64,000 nt of DNA from Valencia hispanica (taxonomy: Eukaryota; Chordata; Actinopteri; Cyprinodontiformes; Valenciidae), in assembly GCA_963556495.2 (NCBI GenBank), contig OY747712.1, forward strand, positions 23,156,735-23,220,734. The letters run 5' to 3'. The first letter of the stretch is position 1. The number at the start of each line of letters is the position of its first letter. The position numbers and the translations under genes were made by a program. Shown piece by piece: positions 20,877-32,392 of the stretch. The notes under the pieces are model-generated. The model was given only the letters and a program-made list of their open reading frames with translations. It did not search any database and was not told where the DNA came from.

Positions 20877-21930
20877 TGTTCACAATGCCTTTGATTTTGT
20901 TCTGGGAGTGATTTGATTTGTTCATTTCAAACCAAAACATGTTGTGACCTTGTGACCAAGAACCTTGGACATTCCTATAGTGTTCATACTTGCATTTAAG
21001 TGTTTGAACAAGTAAATGTGGGACATTCCGGCATCTGACAATTGTACCCAGGAATGAACAGGACTAGTAGTCCACAACTTTTTTCCTGAGATCTTGCCTT
21101 ATTTATTTTTATTTTTTACTTTTCTCCCAATGTCACACAAAGCAGTGTGTTTGAGATGTTGCCTAAAATTACATTCACATATTGGCCTGTATTTTACAAA
21201 AGTGTTGTGAATTAACCAATCAGAAATGTACAAAGCCATGAGATGATCATTTGGGCTTTATCAAATTGATTGAAGGAATCTTAAAGTCTGCACATTCTGA
21301 AGTTAAAGAAGGAAAAAGCACTATCTGAAATAATGTTGCTCTCATCATTCAGGAATTTAGCAGAACTAAATCGAACTTCAACTGACCTAAAAGAGTAGAA
21401 GCTTAATCTGACATTTAAGAAGTTAAGTGTTTTATTATAGTGTATCTAATCTATAAGTAATATTCACTTTCAACTGTATCCTTTGCCTGCTTCCTAAAGT
21501 ACTCAAAATGTTGTCAAATTGTTCAAATGTCATATTTATGGGAAACATTTATATTGGAGCTTAAGGACATTCATATAGATAGTTAAAAAACACATATTTA
21601 CATATAAAAGCAAATACGGTGTGTTTTTCAAAGGTTTATGACAATCTATCACAGGCAAATGAATCAATTCTGAATAATAACAACCAGTAATTTTCCTTTC
21701 ATTTTTAAAGATTGTACTGAAATAAATGTTCCTATCAGGCAGAAATAATAGATTAAATCTCTCCTTATTTAATAACAATTGGAAGTGGGTGTTTGAATAA
21801 AATAAAATAAAAACTTGCAACACATTTGTGCATATTAGATTTGTGTAAATGCAATAACAAACAGAGGAGAGAAAAAAAACCCAAAGGTGAGGCTCTTCTC
21901 AAATGGTTTCAATAGATCAAAGAGAGGTAC
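20273..21930 (+). other. asb10 3' UTR and downstream intergenic DNA
   Basis: AATAAA signals at 20718-20728 probably end the transcript. A tetranucleotide microsatellite follows. The rest (20880-21930) shows no gene or recognisable repeat. Confidence 0.5.
20817..20877. repeat. (GACA/GGCA)n microsatellite
   Basis: About 15 tandem copies of GACA with three GGCA variants. Confidence 0.97.
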
Positions 21931-21939
21931 TGCTGAAGT

Positions 21940-22640
21940 CACTTGCAATTATAAGAATTAGCCTGGCCTGGCCCTCAGCAGCTAATCAGAGCCGGTGCTG
22001 ATATGTTTATGTCCTTATGCAATCAGACTACCAGTTGGAGAGCCCGGGCACCCAGGCCTCAATAGGGCTAATCATCATCAGATTCCATTGCCATTGAAAG
22101 CGTGAGATGATCTGCGATTAAACCCGTGCTTAAACCAAAGAGAAGATGGATTTTTCTCCTCCTTTTTTCTGTCATTCCGCCATGTGTATCTCTTTGGAGA
22201 CAAATTACTCTCACCAGAAAAGCGCAAAGCAAAATGTCTGCATTGTTTGTTTCTTGAAAAGAACATTAAGGTTCTCATCATATTCAGTTCAAATAACCCT
22301 GGTTTGACTTTGGCCAGTGTGCCCCCGTTCACAACGCAGCTGACCTCGCATAAGTGTCTTTCACTTAGATCTAATTTCGCACAGAGCATGTCTCTCCAGG
22401 GAACAATTGTTGCAGCGGCACTTCTTTTTCTCTTGAAGCCGAGCGCATTGTTTTTTTTTTTAGAGAAACATCTGCCTCTCCTCCCTCCTGCCTCTCTGAT
22501 GCCCCACTCTTCCCAACAAAAAGCCCGCGTTGTTTTTACGCTGTCCCTTGCATCCAGAGTAATTACTTATCATCAATCAAAATTAATAATAGCTGATTGG
22601 GTTGGTGTGGTCAACGATTATAGAAGGGGAAGGACTGGAG
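21940..22640. promoter_or_regulatory. Candidate gbx1 upstream regulatory region
   Basis: This is a dense, non-repetitive stretch 0.6-1.3 kb upstream of the gbx1 start codon. It contains many GATTA/TAATC cores (about 22030-22120). At 22560-22600 an ATCAATCAAAATTAAT run resembles PBX/HOX composite sites, next to an inverted CCAAT (GCTGATTGG). The ORF at 22184-22807 has no family resemblance. Regulatory role is inferred from position and motif content. Confidence 0.4.
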
Positions 22641-22726
22641 CAGTCTCTCACACCGTTTCGCAGTCAATGGTGAACCTGGCAAATAAAGAAGAAGAAGAAA
22701 AAAAAAGGTTGTGGTGGTGGTTGAGT

Positions 22727-22740
22727 GGGGGGGGGGGGGG
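22727..22740 (+). repeat. Run of 14 G upstream of gbx1
   Basis: An uninterrupted G homopolymer in the gbx1 promoter or 5' UTR region. It could form a G-quadruplex and is a likely site of sequencing error. Confidence 0.9.
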
Positions 22741-23241
22741 CGTCTATTTGGTATCCACTGGGAAACTACCGCCTCTCAAGACGGCCAAAAAGTCAGAGGC
22801 TGAATAAGGAAATGAAGCGTAATTTGAGGAAGATGGATGAGTCCCCAGGGGAACACCCCCCTTTTCATTCCTCTTGTATTGCAGATGATAACCAATGCGT
22901 TGCCGTCCTCTTTCTGCGCGCACTCACACGGTGCGCATCCGAGAAGGCTTGGGAAGGAGGAGTCGCAGAGAGGTGGGGGTAGATAGAAAGATAGAGAGAG
23001 CGTGTGTTTATGTCTCAGTGTGTAACGAATAAGAGGGGGGAAAAGGTGTCGCCTCGGTCCCGGCTGACAGACGCGTAAAACAAGCGCAGAGATAAGGAGA
23101 AACAGGGATGACAACACACCAGCAGAGGATCTACTTTCACTTCACTCTGTGTTTAGACTGAAAGTTTTGGCCGTCGCAGAGGAGAGGACATTTGTTGTCA
23201 AGTTCCCCCAACCCCCCCACCCCCCGTAACAAAGAAAAAAA

Positions 23242-25290
23242 ATGCAGAGACCGGGCGGTCAAGGGACGGCGTTTTCCATCGACTCCTTGATTGGAACCCC
23301 TCAACCCAGACCGGGACACCTTCTCTACACGGGCTACCCGATGTTCATGCCCTACAGACCTCTGGTTATCCCGCAAGCTTTATCCCACTCCCCTCTCTCC
23401 TCTGGCATACCTCCCCTTGCGCCCTTGGCTTCCTTCGCGGGGCGGCTCACCAATACTTTCTGCGCCAGCCTGGGACAGGGGGTTCCGTCAATGGTGGCGC
23501 TCACCACGACCATGCCGAGCTTCTCGGACCCTCCGGACAGCTTCTATCCGCCGCAGGAACTGCCCGGTCCGCGTTTGAGCGCAGCCGATCCCGGATCGAG
23601 GAGGCAGGAAAGTCCGCACTCTGACGAGCTGCACAGCCGGGACAAGAGTTCAGAGCTGCTAAACTTTTCAGAAACTTTTCAAACAATATCAGGTTAGCTG
23701 GAACCCTATTGTTCACGCTATAACATCGTATTTAAAGCAAGCCAACCAGATTCAGTCTGCGCATAGGCTAATAGTGTGTATAAAAGACAATGAACAAGCA
23801 ATAGATTATTAATATATTTAATGTTAATGATGCAGATTTTTATGAACATAGCAAACGTTTATATTTAGATAAAGGCCTGAGCTAAATTTCTGTGCTTAGA
23901 ATTCTTTCCATTAAATACATTTAAATAAATAAATAAAACAATTACATTTGCAGTTATTAATTAAGCACAATATTAATACATTTCCAAGCATTTTTTAAGT
24001 TGACAAAGTGTTATTCATTGGATGAACTCTGCTCAATGTCTGCACATGGAATTTTGCATGTTCTTGTTCAAAATAATCTCAATAAAATTGATAAGTATTT
24101 GAATCTGAATCTTTCCGTGTCATTGGAAAGCATTTGATTTTTTGACCATTCGTTTTTATATAATTGAATATATACTAAATCAGTGTATCTTATAAAGTGC
24201 TGTGAGAGAACGTTTACTGTGAATTGGCAAGACAAAGATAAAATGAATAGAGATAAAATTAACTAGACTATAATGATGCAGTGTTGGTCTTAGTCCTTTT
24301 TTTTTACTTTATTAATTGTGAAAGTGAAATTATTTGCATTGAATAGCCAGAGATAGTAAAAGCATTAAACAATAACAAAAAACATAAATGGAAATAAAAA
24401 AAGAGAGAGAACATTCAGACATTGGCAACTCCTTAGCTTATTTCGCAGGAGAAATAAAGTTTTCTGTTATGTTAGTGGTGCAAAACAAAATGTTCAGATG
24501 GTTGCTATAAGTAAACATTCAACTGTAACTTTTGTTATGAGCAAAATGGTTAATGATAAAGGAGAATATAAGCAGACATAATAGAATTACAGATTAACAC
24601 ATACAATAGCAATTAGTTCGGATTTCTTACTAAAATAGTGTATTTCTGCAGTTTTATGGCTTTATTAACAACCAGTCAAAAACAACCTGAATGATTTAAC
24701 CTGTACCAAAATCCTTTTTATATATATATATATATATTTATATAAATGTGTGTGTGTATTTTTTTTTTTCAGGTGAAACCAAACTGTACAGTTCAGACGA
24801 AGAGAAGCTGGACCTAAAATCTGCGGACGCGGTTTGCAGTGACAGGGAGGACAGCTCCGCGGACAGCGAGAACGAAAGTTTCTCGGACGGGAACAACTGC
24901 GGCGGCCTGTCACAGAAGGGCAAGCTGAAAGGCGGGTCGCAAGAGGCGTCCCTCCCGAGCGGCGGCTCGGCGGGAAAGAGCCGCAGGAGACGAACAGCTT
25001 TCACTAGCGAGCAGCTGCTGGAACTGGAAAAGGAGTTTCACTGTAAAAAGTACCTCTCTCTGACCGAGCGCTCGCAGATCGCACATGCGCTCAAGCTGAG
25101 CGAGGTGCAGGTGAAGATCTGGTTTCAGAACCGCAGGGCCAAATGGAAACGGATCAAGGCCGGCAATGTAAACAACCGCTCGGGAGAGCCGGTGAGGAAC
25201 CCCAAAATCGTCGTTCCCATCCCGGTGCACGTCAACAGGTTCGCCGTGAGGAGTCAACATCAACAGATAGAGCAGGGGACCAGACCGTGA
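23242..25290 (+). CDS. gbx1: Gastrulation brain homeobox protein 1
   Basis: Sequence-specific transcription factor of the developing hindbrain, spinal cord and forebrain (family knowledge). Exons are 23242-23692 and 24773-25290, giving 322 residues. Residues 10-17 (AFSIDSLI) are an eh1-like repressor motif near the N-terminus. Residues 18-75 are proline-rich. Residues 156-190 are acidic and serine-rich. The homeodomain spans about 220-279 ([12 protein letters not shown]...[11 protein letters not shown]) with Gln50, followed by the Gbx C-terminal signature [23 protein letters not shown]. The start has a good context (AAAAAAATGC). Gbx1 rather than Gbx2 is favoured by RIKAGN, the GTRP end and neighbours asb10 and agap3. 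It is shorter than the mammalian protein, lacking Ala/Pro expansions. An AATAAA lies at 25809-25814. Confidence 0.95.
23693..24772 (+). other. gbx1: gbx1 intron
   Basis: A 1080-nt intron, CAG|GTTAGC to TTTTTTTTTTCAG|GTG, splitting a Gly codon in phase 1. It is AT-rich with no visible repeats apart from a TA/TG tract just before the acceptor. Confidence 0.93.
24718..24770. repeat. (TA)n-(TG)n-(T)n tract next to the gbx1 acceptor
   Basis: About ten TA units (24718-24736), a short TG run (24748-24758) and an 11-T pyrimidine tract are packed into the last 55 bases of the intron. Confidence 0.9.
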
Positions 25291-25815
25291 ATTGCCATTG
25301 CCTCTCAGCATTCACATCTGATCATAACAGACTCCTTGAGTGACTTTCTGTTGCGCTGGTTTTATTTGAACGCATGAAGAACAGATTTTGTCTGAGAGGT
25401 TGAGGCTGGGGAGGATCTGCTCTCAATCAGATAAATTATACCTTTTTATTTATTGTCCTGTGAATATGTAAATATAAAAGCGTAGAAACTGGCACTAAGA
25501 GATGTGACTGTAAATATTTTCTAAGTATTTATATGTAGGGCCCGAAACGTTATGTTGATTATGTGCATGTCCTCATTTGATGGGAAAAAAAATAAGATCC
25601 CGGATGTTTTTTATTTTTATTTTGTTTTGTTTGTGTTTCGTACCATTTGTTGACCACATTTGCATGTTTAACTGGAGACGTTTTACATCTTTTTGGCAGG
25701 TGTGGGAAGCACCTTGGAAATTTATTCGTCGGGGCAAAAAGAGAAGAAAAACATTGTAAGGAGGAAAAACCGAACGAAAAAGGGACATCTGTAAAATATA
25801 ATTGATCTAATAAAT
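25291..25815 (+). other. gbx1: gbx1 3' UTR
   Basis: The sequence after the TGA stays free of repeats and ends near AATAAA at 25809-25814. The 3' end is inferred from that signal. Confidence 0.6.
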
Positions 25816-25964
25816 TGCTTTATACGAATTACTGGAATCCAGAATGAATCACTTTTCTCTAGAAAATAGATTTACGATGTGAGTTACTTATTTATGGTTG
25901 TAAAACAATATTCTAAAAAAATTAATGGGACCTGTAATGTATGGGTAAACAAAACGACTGCCAA

Positions 25965-26041
<77 letters not shown>
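25965..26041. repeat. (TTA)n microsatellite
   Basis: About 25 perfect ATT/TTA units. The overlapping poly-Leu and poly-Asn ORFs on the two strands are artefacts of it. Confidence 0.98.
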
Positions 26042-26049
26042 CTTTTTTA

Positions 26050-27040
26050 CTTAGTTTTCTGGTCGTCCAATAGGTCTCCAATCTTTTTTTTTTCCTCTAC
26101 ACAGACCTTTAACGCATGACAGGCTTAACTGGACTGATTTCTAAATGATTTTGTTTGTTTTAGCAAGATCACATAAGTAATTTGTAATCTCCTAAAGTTT
26201 CAACTAACTTTTTTTTCACAGAGACATAATCACCTGGAACGTAGATGAGTGTTTTTAAAATAGCTGCAGTGATTGATTTCTCTTTAGGACGCCATGTTGG
26301 TGGACGGATGGATCCTCATTAGGGAAGAGCGCATTCAGCACACTGATGAACTTCTCCATCAGTTACAGATGCACCCACAACAACATCACCTCTTTCTATT
26401 TTTACAGCAAATTCTTTTAGAAAGTCACAAAAAGTACATTTTAGTCACAACAAGAGGTTTAAATGTTCATTAAAATCCCATTGTTAAGATGAATTAAGTT
26501 TTTATAAGATTACGCCTAATTTATAATCCAGCTGTTTTTTGAAGATTTGATTTACACTGGTCACATATGTAGGCATTTTTTTAGAATATATAAACGTAAA
26601 AAAACTACATGGAGTTAAAGTACCACAAAAATGTGTTGAATAAAAAATAAACAAGAAAAAACTTACTTCACACATAAGGCCTCTCATTGTGGTAAAAAGG
26701 TAAAAAAAAATATTCACTGTCTAGAAGTAACACCAATATATTTCATTTAATCAAAAAATAGGTAAAACAAGAATGCAGCTATTCTAAACAATGCAGGCAT
26801 ATCATAACAATCTGTTGATGACATTTATGACCACACCTTATTACAGGAAGCATATAAAATAGGTGTCTAGGATACTTTTTAATCTGGCATTCAGTTTATG
26901 CGAAAGTTTTCAAGAAAAACTTGATTTCAAAAAACCTGATGCGTTTATAATCTTTTACTGCATCGTTTTTCTAGATATCATAAGGCAGGTTTAAAAAAAA
27001 GTTTTTTCAAAGTAGTTATCTCTGTTTTAAATGAGTAATG
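26050..27040. other. Intergenic AT-rich DNA
   Basis: No gene, RNA or repeat is recognised between gbx1 and the next regulatory-looking block. Confidence 0.5.
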
Positions 27041-27049
27041 ATAAATGTG

Positions 27050-27960
27050 GGATTTTTTTCCTCTTCAAGCCTGAAGAGGCTGGCCATCCTAAAATGTAAC
27101 ATGACCTCAGAGCACAAACAGGCCTTCCCTGACCTGGGTAAAGTTTATTTCAACGTCCACCTCATACATTAAGCCTGTGACACTTGGATGGGGATTTAAG
27201 GAGTGATGAGTGAGTGGGAAATTTTATTATGGTACAAGAGCTGACTAATATAGGTGATCAATTCCACGATAGTGTGCCAGAGTGCAGCTGCTATTTCAGT
27301 CGCCATGAGCTGCACACAGGAGGTGACGATAAGGAGCAGCAACAAAGCTAACCCTTTGACTTCAGGTTGATCATTATCAAGGTCCTGTGAAGAAAAGAAG
27401 CTGTATTTAGTTTCTTTGCTCCTCCCCGTTAAATTAATCATGTTGATACTTCCAGAGTTGTAATAAGCTCTTCTTTTAAAGCTGGAGAAGTGGCTACTTG
27501 AATCCTAAATTGAATTATCAACTCCTTCCACGTGTAACCATTTCCTCATCCCCACCTGCAGCGAGAGGGAGAGGACAGCAAGGGACCTCATTATTGGCCG
27601 GTGGAGTTGGCGATGAGTGCTCGGTGCAGACTGGAGGCCTGACTTCTTAGTAGGGTCCAGGCGGTTGTGGATACAGTGATGTATGGGCAGATGCATCAAA
27701 TCGCACAAGATAAACAAGCGATGAGTTTCATCAGGGCCATCATAGCTTTAATTTGGCTGCCTAATGAGTCAGATCTAGTGGCGGAGATAAGAGTTGTCAG
27801 AGGCCTGGCTCTAATGAATTTCTTGCCACTTGTAATCAAGGTTGCCTGTCTGAGGGGGGATGATTAATGGAACCCTGGAGGATTCCCTCGGCCCTCAGCC
27901 TTCATTACATCTAATGCATTCTCAGGCAAATTAACAGCAAAATGCAGGCAAAAGCCAACA
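27050..27960. promoter_or_regulatory. Candidate conserved non-coding block downstream of gbx1
   Basis: Complex, GC-balanced, non-repetitive sequence without coding potential. It has many AT-core motifs (CTAATGAGTC, CTAATGAATTTC, GATTAATGG, TCTAATGCATT) and a GATAAGA site. This is the strongest enhancer-like texture in the interval; gbx1 is the obvious target. Inference only. Confidence 0.4.
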
Positions 27961-28349
27961 GGGAGAAAAAGAAGAAAAGGAGAATGGGAGGAAGGTGGTG
28001 AGAGCAGGGTTTTTTGGTAAGACAAAGGAGTTTAACAGGGATGTGATGAGGAAGATAGTGAGGTGAAGGAGTCAGGTTGGCAGAGATGGACTAAAATGTA
28101 CACATTAGTGAGGTGGTATCGAGATTAGTATGGAGGCGTGGGTTTAAGCGAGTCAGAAAGGGCAGAGTCTAACATCAAGGAAGTGGTCAAACTTGCTAGA
28201 GCTGAAATTGATAACTGTGAAACCAGATGAAGACATAACAGAATACATGGCTGCTTATGATGCCCTGCTAGCTTAGATTCCAAAAGACCACTTCAAATAG
28301 CCCAGGAATAGTCAATAAATGTAAAAGATGCTAATAATACTGCTGGGAA

Positions 28350-28830
28350 AATATTTTACCCACTACAGATTTTTTGTTTTTTCATCACACTTAAATGTTT
28401 TGGATCATCAAATTTGAGGGTCAGCCAAAAATAACACAAGTAAATAGTGTGAAAAATTGCTAGACCTATAGAATCAAGAAATCACTTAAATAAAACCTTC
28501 CTGAAAACATGAAGAGGGCTTAAAGATCTTGAAAAGCAACACACAATGCCTAAATGTAAAGAAATTTAACAAAAGATGAGAAACAAATTGATATATATCA
28601 GTCTGGAAAATGTAACAAAGACATTTCTTGGGCTTTGAGACTCCAACAAACCACAGTGAGAGGCACAAAAAAAAAAAAAATGTAAAACAGTGGTGAATCT
28701 TCCCAGGACAGGCCAGTTTCCCAAAAAAACACTCCAAAGCGCATCAACGACTCATCCAGGAGGTCACAAAAGAATCCAGAACAAGATCTTAAGCACTGCA
28801 GTCCTCACCTGCCTCAGTTAAGATCAGAGT
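28350..28830 (+). mobile_element. Tc1-like transposon remnant (5' part)
   Basis: Blocks in the order expected for the first third of a Tc1 element of the 'cacactttttcacacagggc' class: atcaaatttgagggtcagcc, then a decayed N-terminal transposase. Read on the plus strand, phrases such as gactccaacaaaccacagtgagag and actcatccaggaggtcacaaa match the DNA-binding half. A 14-A run interrupts it. Confidence 0.6.
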
Positions 28831-29149
28831 TAAAGATTAAACAGCAAGAAAGCGACTGAGAAAAAAAAATGACATCCATGGTAGATTTCCAAGTTCAAAA
28901 CCGTGTAGCACTGTACAAAATAACATCTTTAGCTTAGTAGTCATGTGAACAAAGTTCCATATAAATGTTGCTAATTTGATCATTTCTGCTCTTTGTGTCT
29001 TAGCTAGTTCTTCATTTCATTCAGTAATGGTCAGTTTTTTTATACTTGTGAACCTAACCCTAAAATCATAATTAAATAACACTCGAGGTTAAAGTTGGCA
29101 AATAAAGCAACAGCAACTATTTGGATTAAGCGAAAAAGATGTAAGAAAA

Positions 29150-29480
29150 GCCAATACTCACTCCTCCTTGATGCAACATGGACTGAGCATGTCATTAACA
29201 GGCTGTTAAAGTGGCTTGCTGCAAAGCAGCTTGGAGGTGTTATGGAAATATGGATTTAATGTTTGCAAATATGGTCTCAACAGGTCTTTGTGTACCCATC
29301 CATCAGCCTCAGACCCACCTCTGCAATCTCTGAGGCAATTTGTCTGAGAAGAGGTGGGTGGCAGAGAGCCCTCCTCACTGTTTAGCGGGCCCTGATGAAA
29401 TATCAAAACACACAGCAGTGCGAGCAAGTGAGTGCTCTAGTCTTGCCACAACAAACAGAGGTGGCCAGGGTCTTTCATGA
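29150..29480. promoter_or_regulatory. Candidate conserved non-coding element
   Basis: A complex 330-bp stretch without ORF or repeat, with TTTAATG and TGTTTAGC-type cores and an inverted pair of CACCTC/GAGGTGG-like boxes around 29315-29360. Regulatory role inferred. Confidence 0.28.
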
Positions 29481-29689
29481 TGGGAAGTATGGTCATAAAT
29501 AAGATCACAGACTTTTATTTAGGGAAGTTTTGGAATTATTCGGTCAATGTAAGCAAGACCCCTACATTTTGACCGTTTAAGACTCTTATTTTTAACTTCT
29601 AACTTTTATATAATTAATAAACTGTTGAGTTTGTTTAATTGTGACAGACATACATAAAAGAGTTCATTGAATTTAAAATGTTTATTTTG

Positions 29690-30270
29690 CTTGAATTAAT
29701 GCATTAATGCAGTGTGGCATGGAAAGATAGGCATCAGACACCCCAGGATACTGCAGGTATAGGTGGATATAGAGAATGGGTGGATGGATAGATTTACAAC
29801 TGACAAGTTTGCTGCTTTGTCAAGCAGAGTGATACAATGGTCATTAAAGCAAGTTTTGGAACTTTTGGCAGTGTGGGAAGGTACCAAGTCCTGCTAAAAA
29901 ATTAAATCACCATTTCCCATAGAGCTTGTCAGCATAGGAACCCATGAAGTGCTTTAAAATTCCCTGGTAGACTGCTGTGCTGATTTTGGACTAGAAATCA
30001 CAGCGGGCCAAAACCAGTATGGCCTCAGTAACTGTGAAAACTTAACACTAGACCTCAAGCGACTTGGATTCTGAGCCTCTCTCCTCCTGATTATGGTACC
30101 TCAATTTCTAAATCAAATTAAAAAATTACATTAATCTGAAAAGATTACTCTGGAACCCCAAGCAACAGCGCAATTCTTTTTCCTTCTTAGCCCAGGTAAG
30201 ATGTCTGACATAGTTTCTAGTTCAGGGGTAGCCCAACACAAGGAAGGCAACAATTGCAGTACATGTAATA
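29690..30270 (-). mobile_element. Tc1-like transposon remnant
   Basis: The plus-strand text follows the 6672-8152 element in order: gcagtgtggcatgga..., caatggtcattaaa, catttccca...gagc, then cccatgaagtgctttaaaattccctggtaga and gggccaaaaccag. It is strongly diverged with no ORF. Confidence 0.65.
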
Positions 30271-30799
30271 GATAAGCCTGTGTGTGGTGGCTCTTAGAGC
30301 GCGGACTCCAGCCATATTCAATACTACGCCAATCTCCCCAAAACACTTGAAAAGGTTTTGTTTCACAGTCCTCTCAAGGCTGCACTTCTTCCTGTTTCAT
30401 GTACAACTTTTTCAACAAAACTATTTATCTTTCACTGATCTTTTTTTAATAAACGTGGATCCAGCACTCTGTGAACAACAAGCTTCTTTAGCAATGGACT
30501 TTTGTAGCACACTCCTTGTGGAGTGTGTTAATGACTGTCGGTAGAACAAAATGTCAAGTCAGCATTTTTCAAAATGATAGTGGAGGCCACAACTTCTCTG
30601 TACTAAAAATCTTTTTATATGGATTCTATGTAATATTCCAATTTTACGAGACACTACATATTAGGTTTTTATTATATCTGAGCAGTAATCGTCAAAATTA
30701 ACATAAAAAAAGACCTGATGTATATTAATAAGTGTGTCCTTTTTGTACAATATGTGAATTTCCCTTTTGAATTGAATTAGTGAAATAAATAACCTTGTC

Positions 30800-31260
30800 T
30801 GTGACATTCTAATTTACTGAGATGCACCTGCACACGTTGATGCTTAATTGAGCCTAAAGATGCTGATTTTGAAGAAATGTATTTTCTTTGGGCTTCAAGC
30901 AAGACTCTACAGTGTCAGGCTAGCACCGAGGCAGGAAGAGGCCAAACTAAAGAGATGAACAGGTGATAAAAAGCAAACAAAGATGGCTAACAGAGAGAGG
31001 AAGAGGATAAAGATATGCTGAGACAAGATTAGCAGGAAATAAGAAGTGGATTAGTGGGAGCTCAACTTCTCTGAACACTGGGATCTTTGGGTTTTCCCTA
31101 AGGTGTTTTGGTGCCTGACACTAAGCTCGACTCTTTATCTTAATCCTCTTTCAGTGACTCCTGGGGGTCCTGCAGGAAGGAAGTGAAGAGGTTACATTAT
31201 GTGGCCGAAGACAAGGTTGGGTGAGCTGTATCAGGCACATAACATGAAATAAGACATTTC
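30800..31260. promoter_or_regulatory. Candidate conserved non-coding element
   Basis: Non-repetitive, non-coding stretch with a TTAATTGAGC core and purine-rich middle. Assigned by texture and position only. Confidence 0.25.
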
Positions 31261-32392
31261 ACTACATGGTAAAGAAAAGGCTCTCCTTATGTCATGTGTA
31301 GGAACAGTTCCAAACAGAAGTATGCATACGCTTATCATTTACGCAAATCTTTTACTAAATTAAAATATAATCATTTTAAACTATTTTGCTGTCTGGGTAA
31401 ACTAATAATACAACCACAGTCATTATAACATAAGAATTTGGTACAAGTTAGAATTTATTGTAAATCTTATCAAATCCAAACAGGGCTTACATAAAGAAAT
31501 GCAGGCTCAAATATATACATACACAAACATTAACCTTTAAATGTTTTTAGCATGGTGCAGAGGGTTTTTGTAGCCATTAATAAGGTTCTAGTATAATCAC
31601 AGCTGAATATTTCACCTCTCTTGGCAGAAATGGTAAAGGTCACTTAAACTGGTTGGTTTCATGACTATGACTTTGGCTCCTAAGCATAGTTCATAAATCA
31701 CTTAGTTGCCTTTATGTATTCTATAAAAAAAAACACACAGAGGGAACTGAACCAAAATACTAAATGTCTACTAAAAATAGCAAAAGAACTAACACTAAAT
31801 TAAGAGTCAGAATTGGAAGTTGTAACAAGACATTGATCCCAAACTAGTTTTGAAAGGATAACGTTAAGCTTCCTGAACTAACTCTCCAAAGTACCTATCT
31901 TAACCTTTAGGAAAACTTGTGTACAGGAAAACAACTAATTTAGATTTACTTTACCACTTACAAGAGGACTCAAATATCCAGCCAGAAAGACTGTGAATGG
32001 CTATCAAACACATAGTTTAGGTGTAACTTCCTAAGAGACATTTATCCAAATATTAGAGCTGGTGTATGCATATATGTGACCCTGTATGAATAATTTTGAT
32101 CCTTTGTAGGTAGAGAAAAGTTACAAAAAATTCAATTGTAAACTAAATTCTTAATTTTTAAAAATCACAGAAATTGATAGTTTTACAATTGTTCTCTGGG
32201 AAAAACAAAAAAATTATTTAATCTGCATTCCTAAACCTAGAATCAATATAAAACATATTTTGATGTTGAGGTAAAGTAAACCTTTGTTTCTTTAAACTTA
32301 ACATGTGCAAGAGGAGCACAACTGAGAATAAACAAACACCAAAAACACTAGAAAAATGTCAGTTTCCCCAAATTTGGGGAAGGCTACAATGT

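Noticed and set aside
22184..22807. 207-codon plus-strand ORF upstream of gbx1
   Set aside because: No domain or family resemblance, low-complexity Leu/Lys runs, and it overlaps the presumed promoter. Better read as non-coding.
25879..26081. Poly-Leu and poly-Asn ORFs
   Set aside because: Direct translation of the (TTA)n microsatellite.
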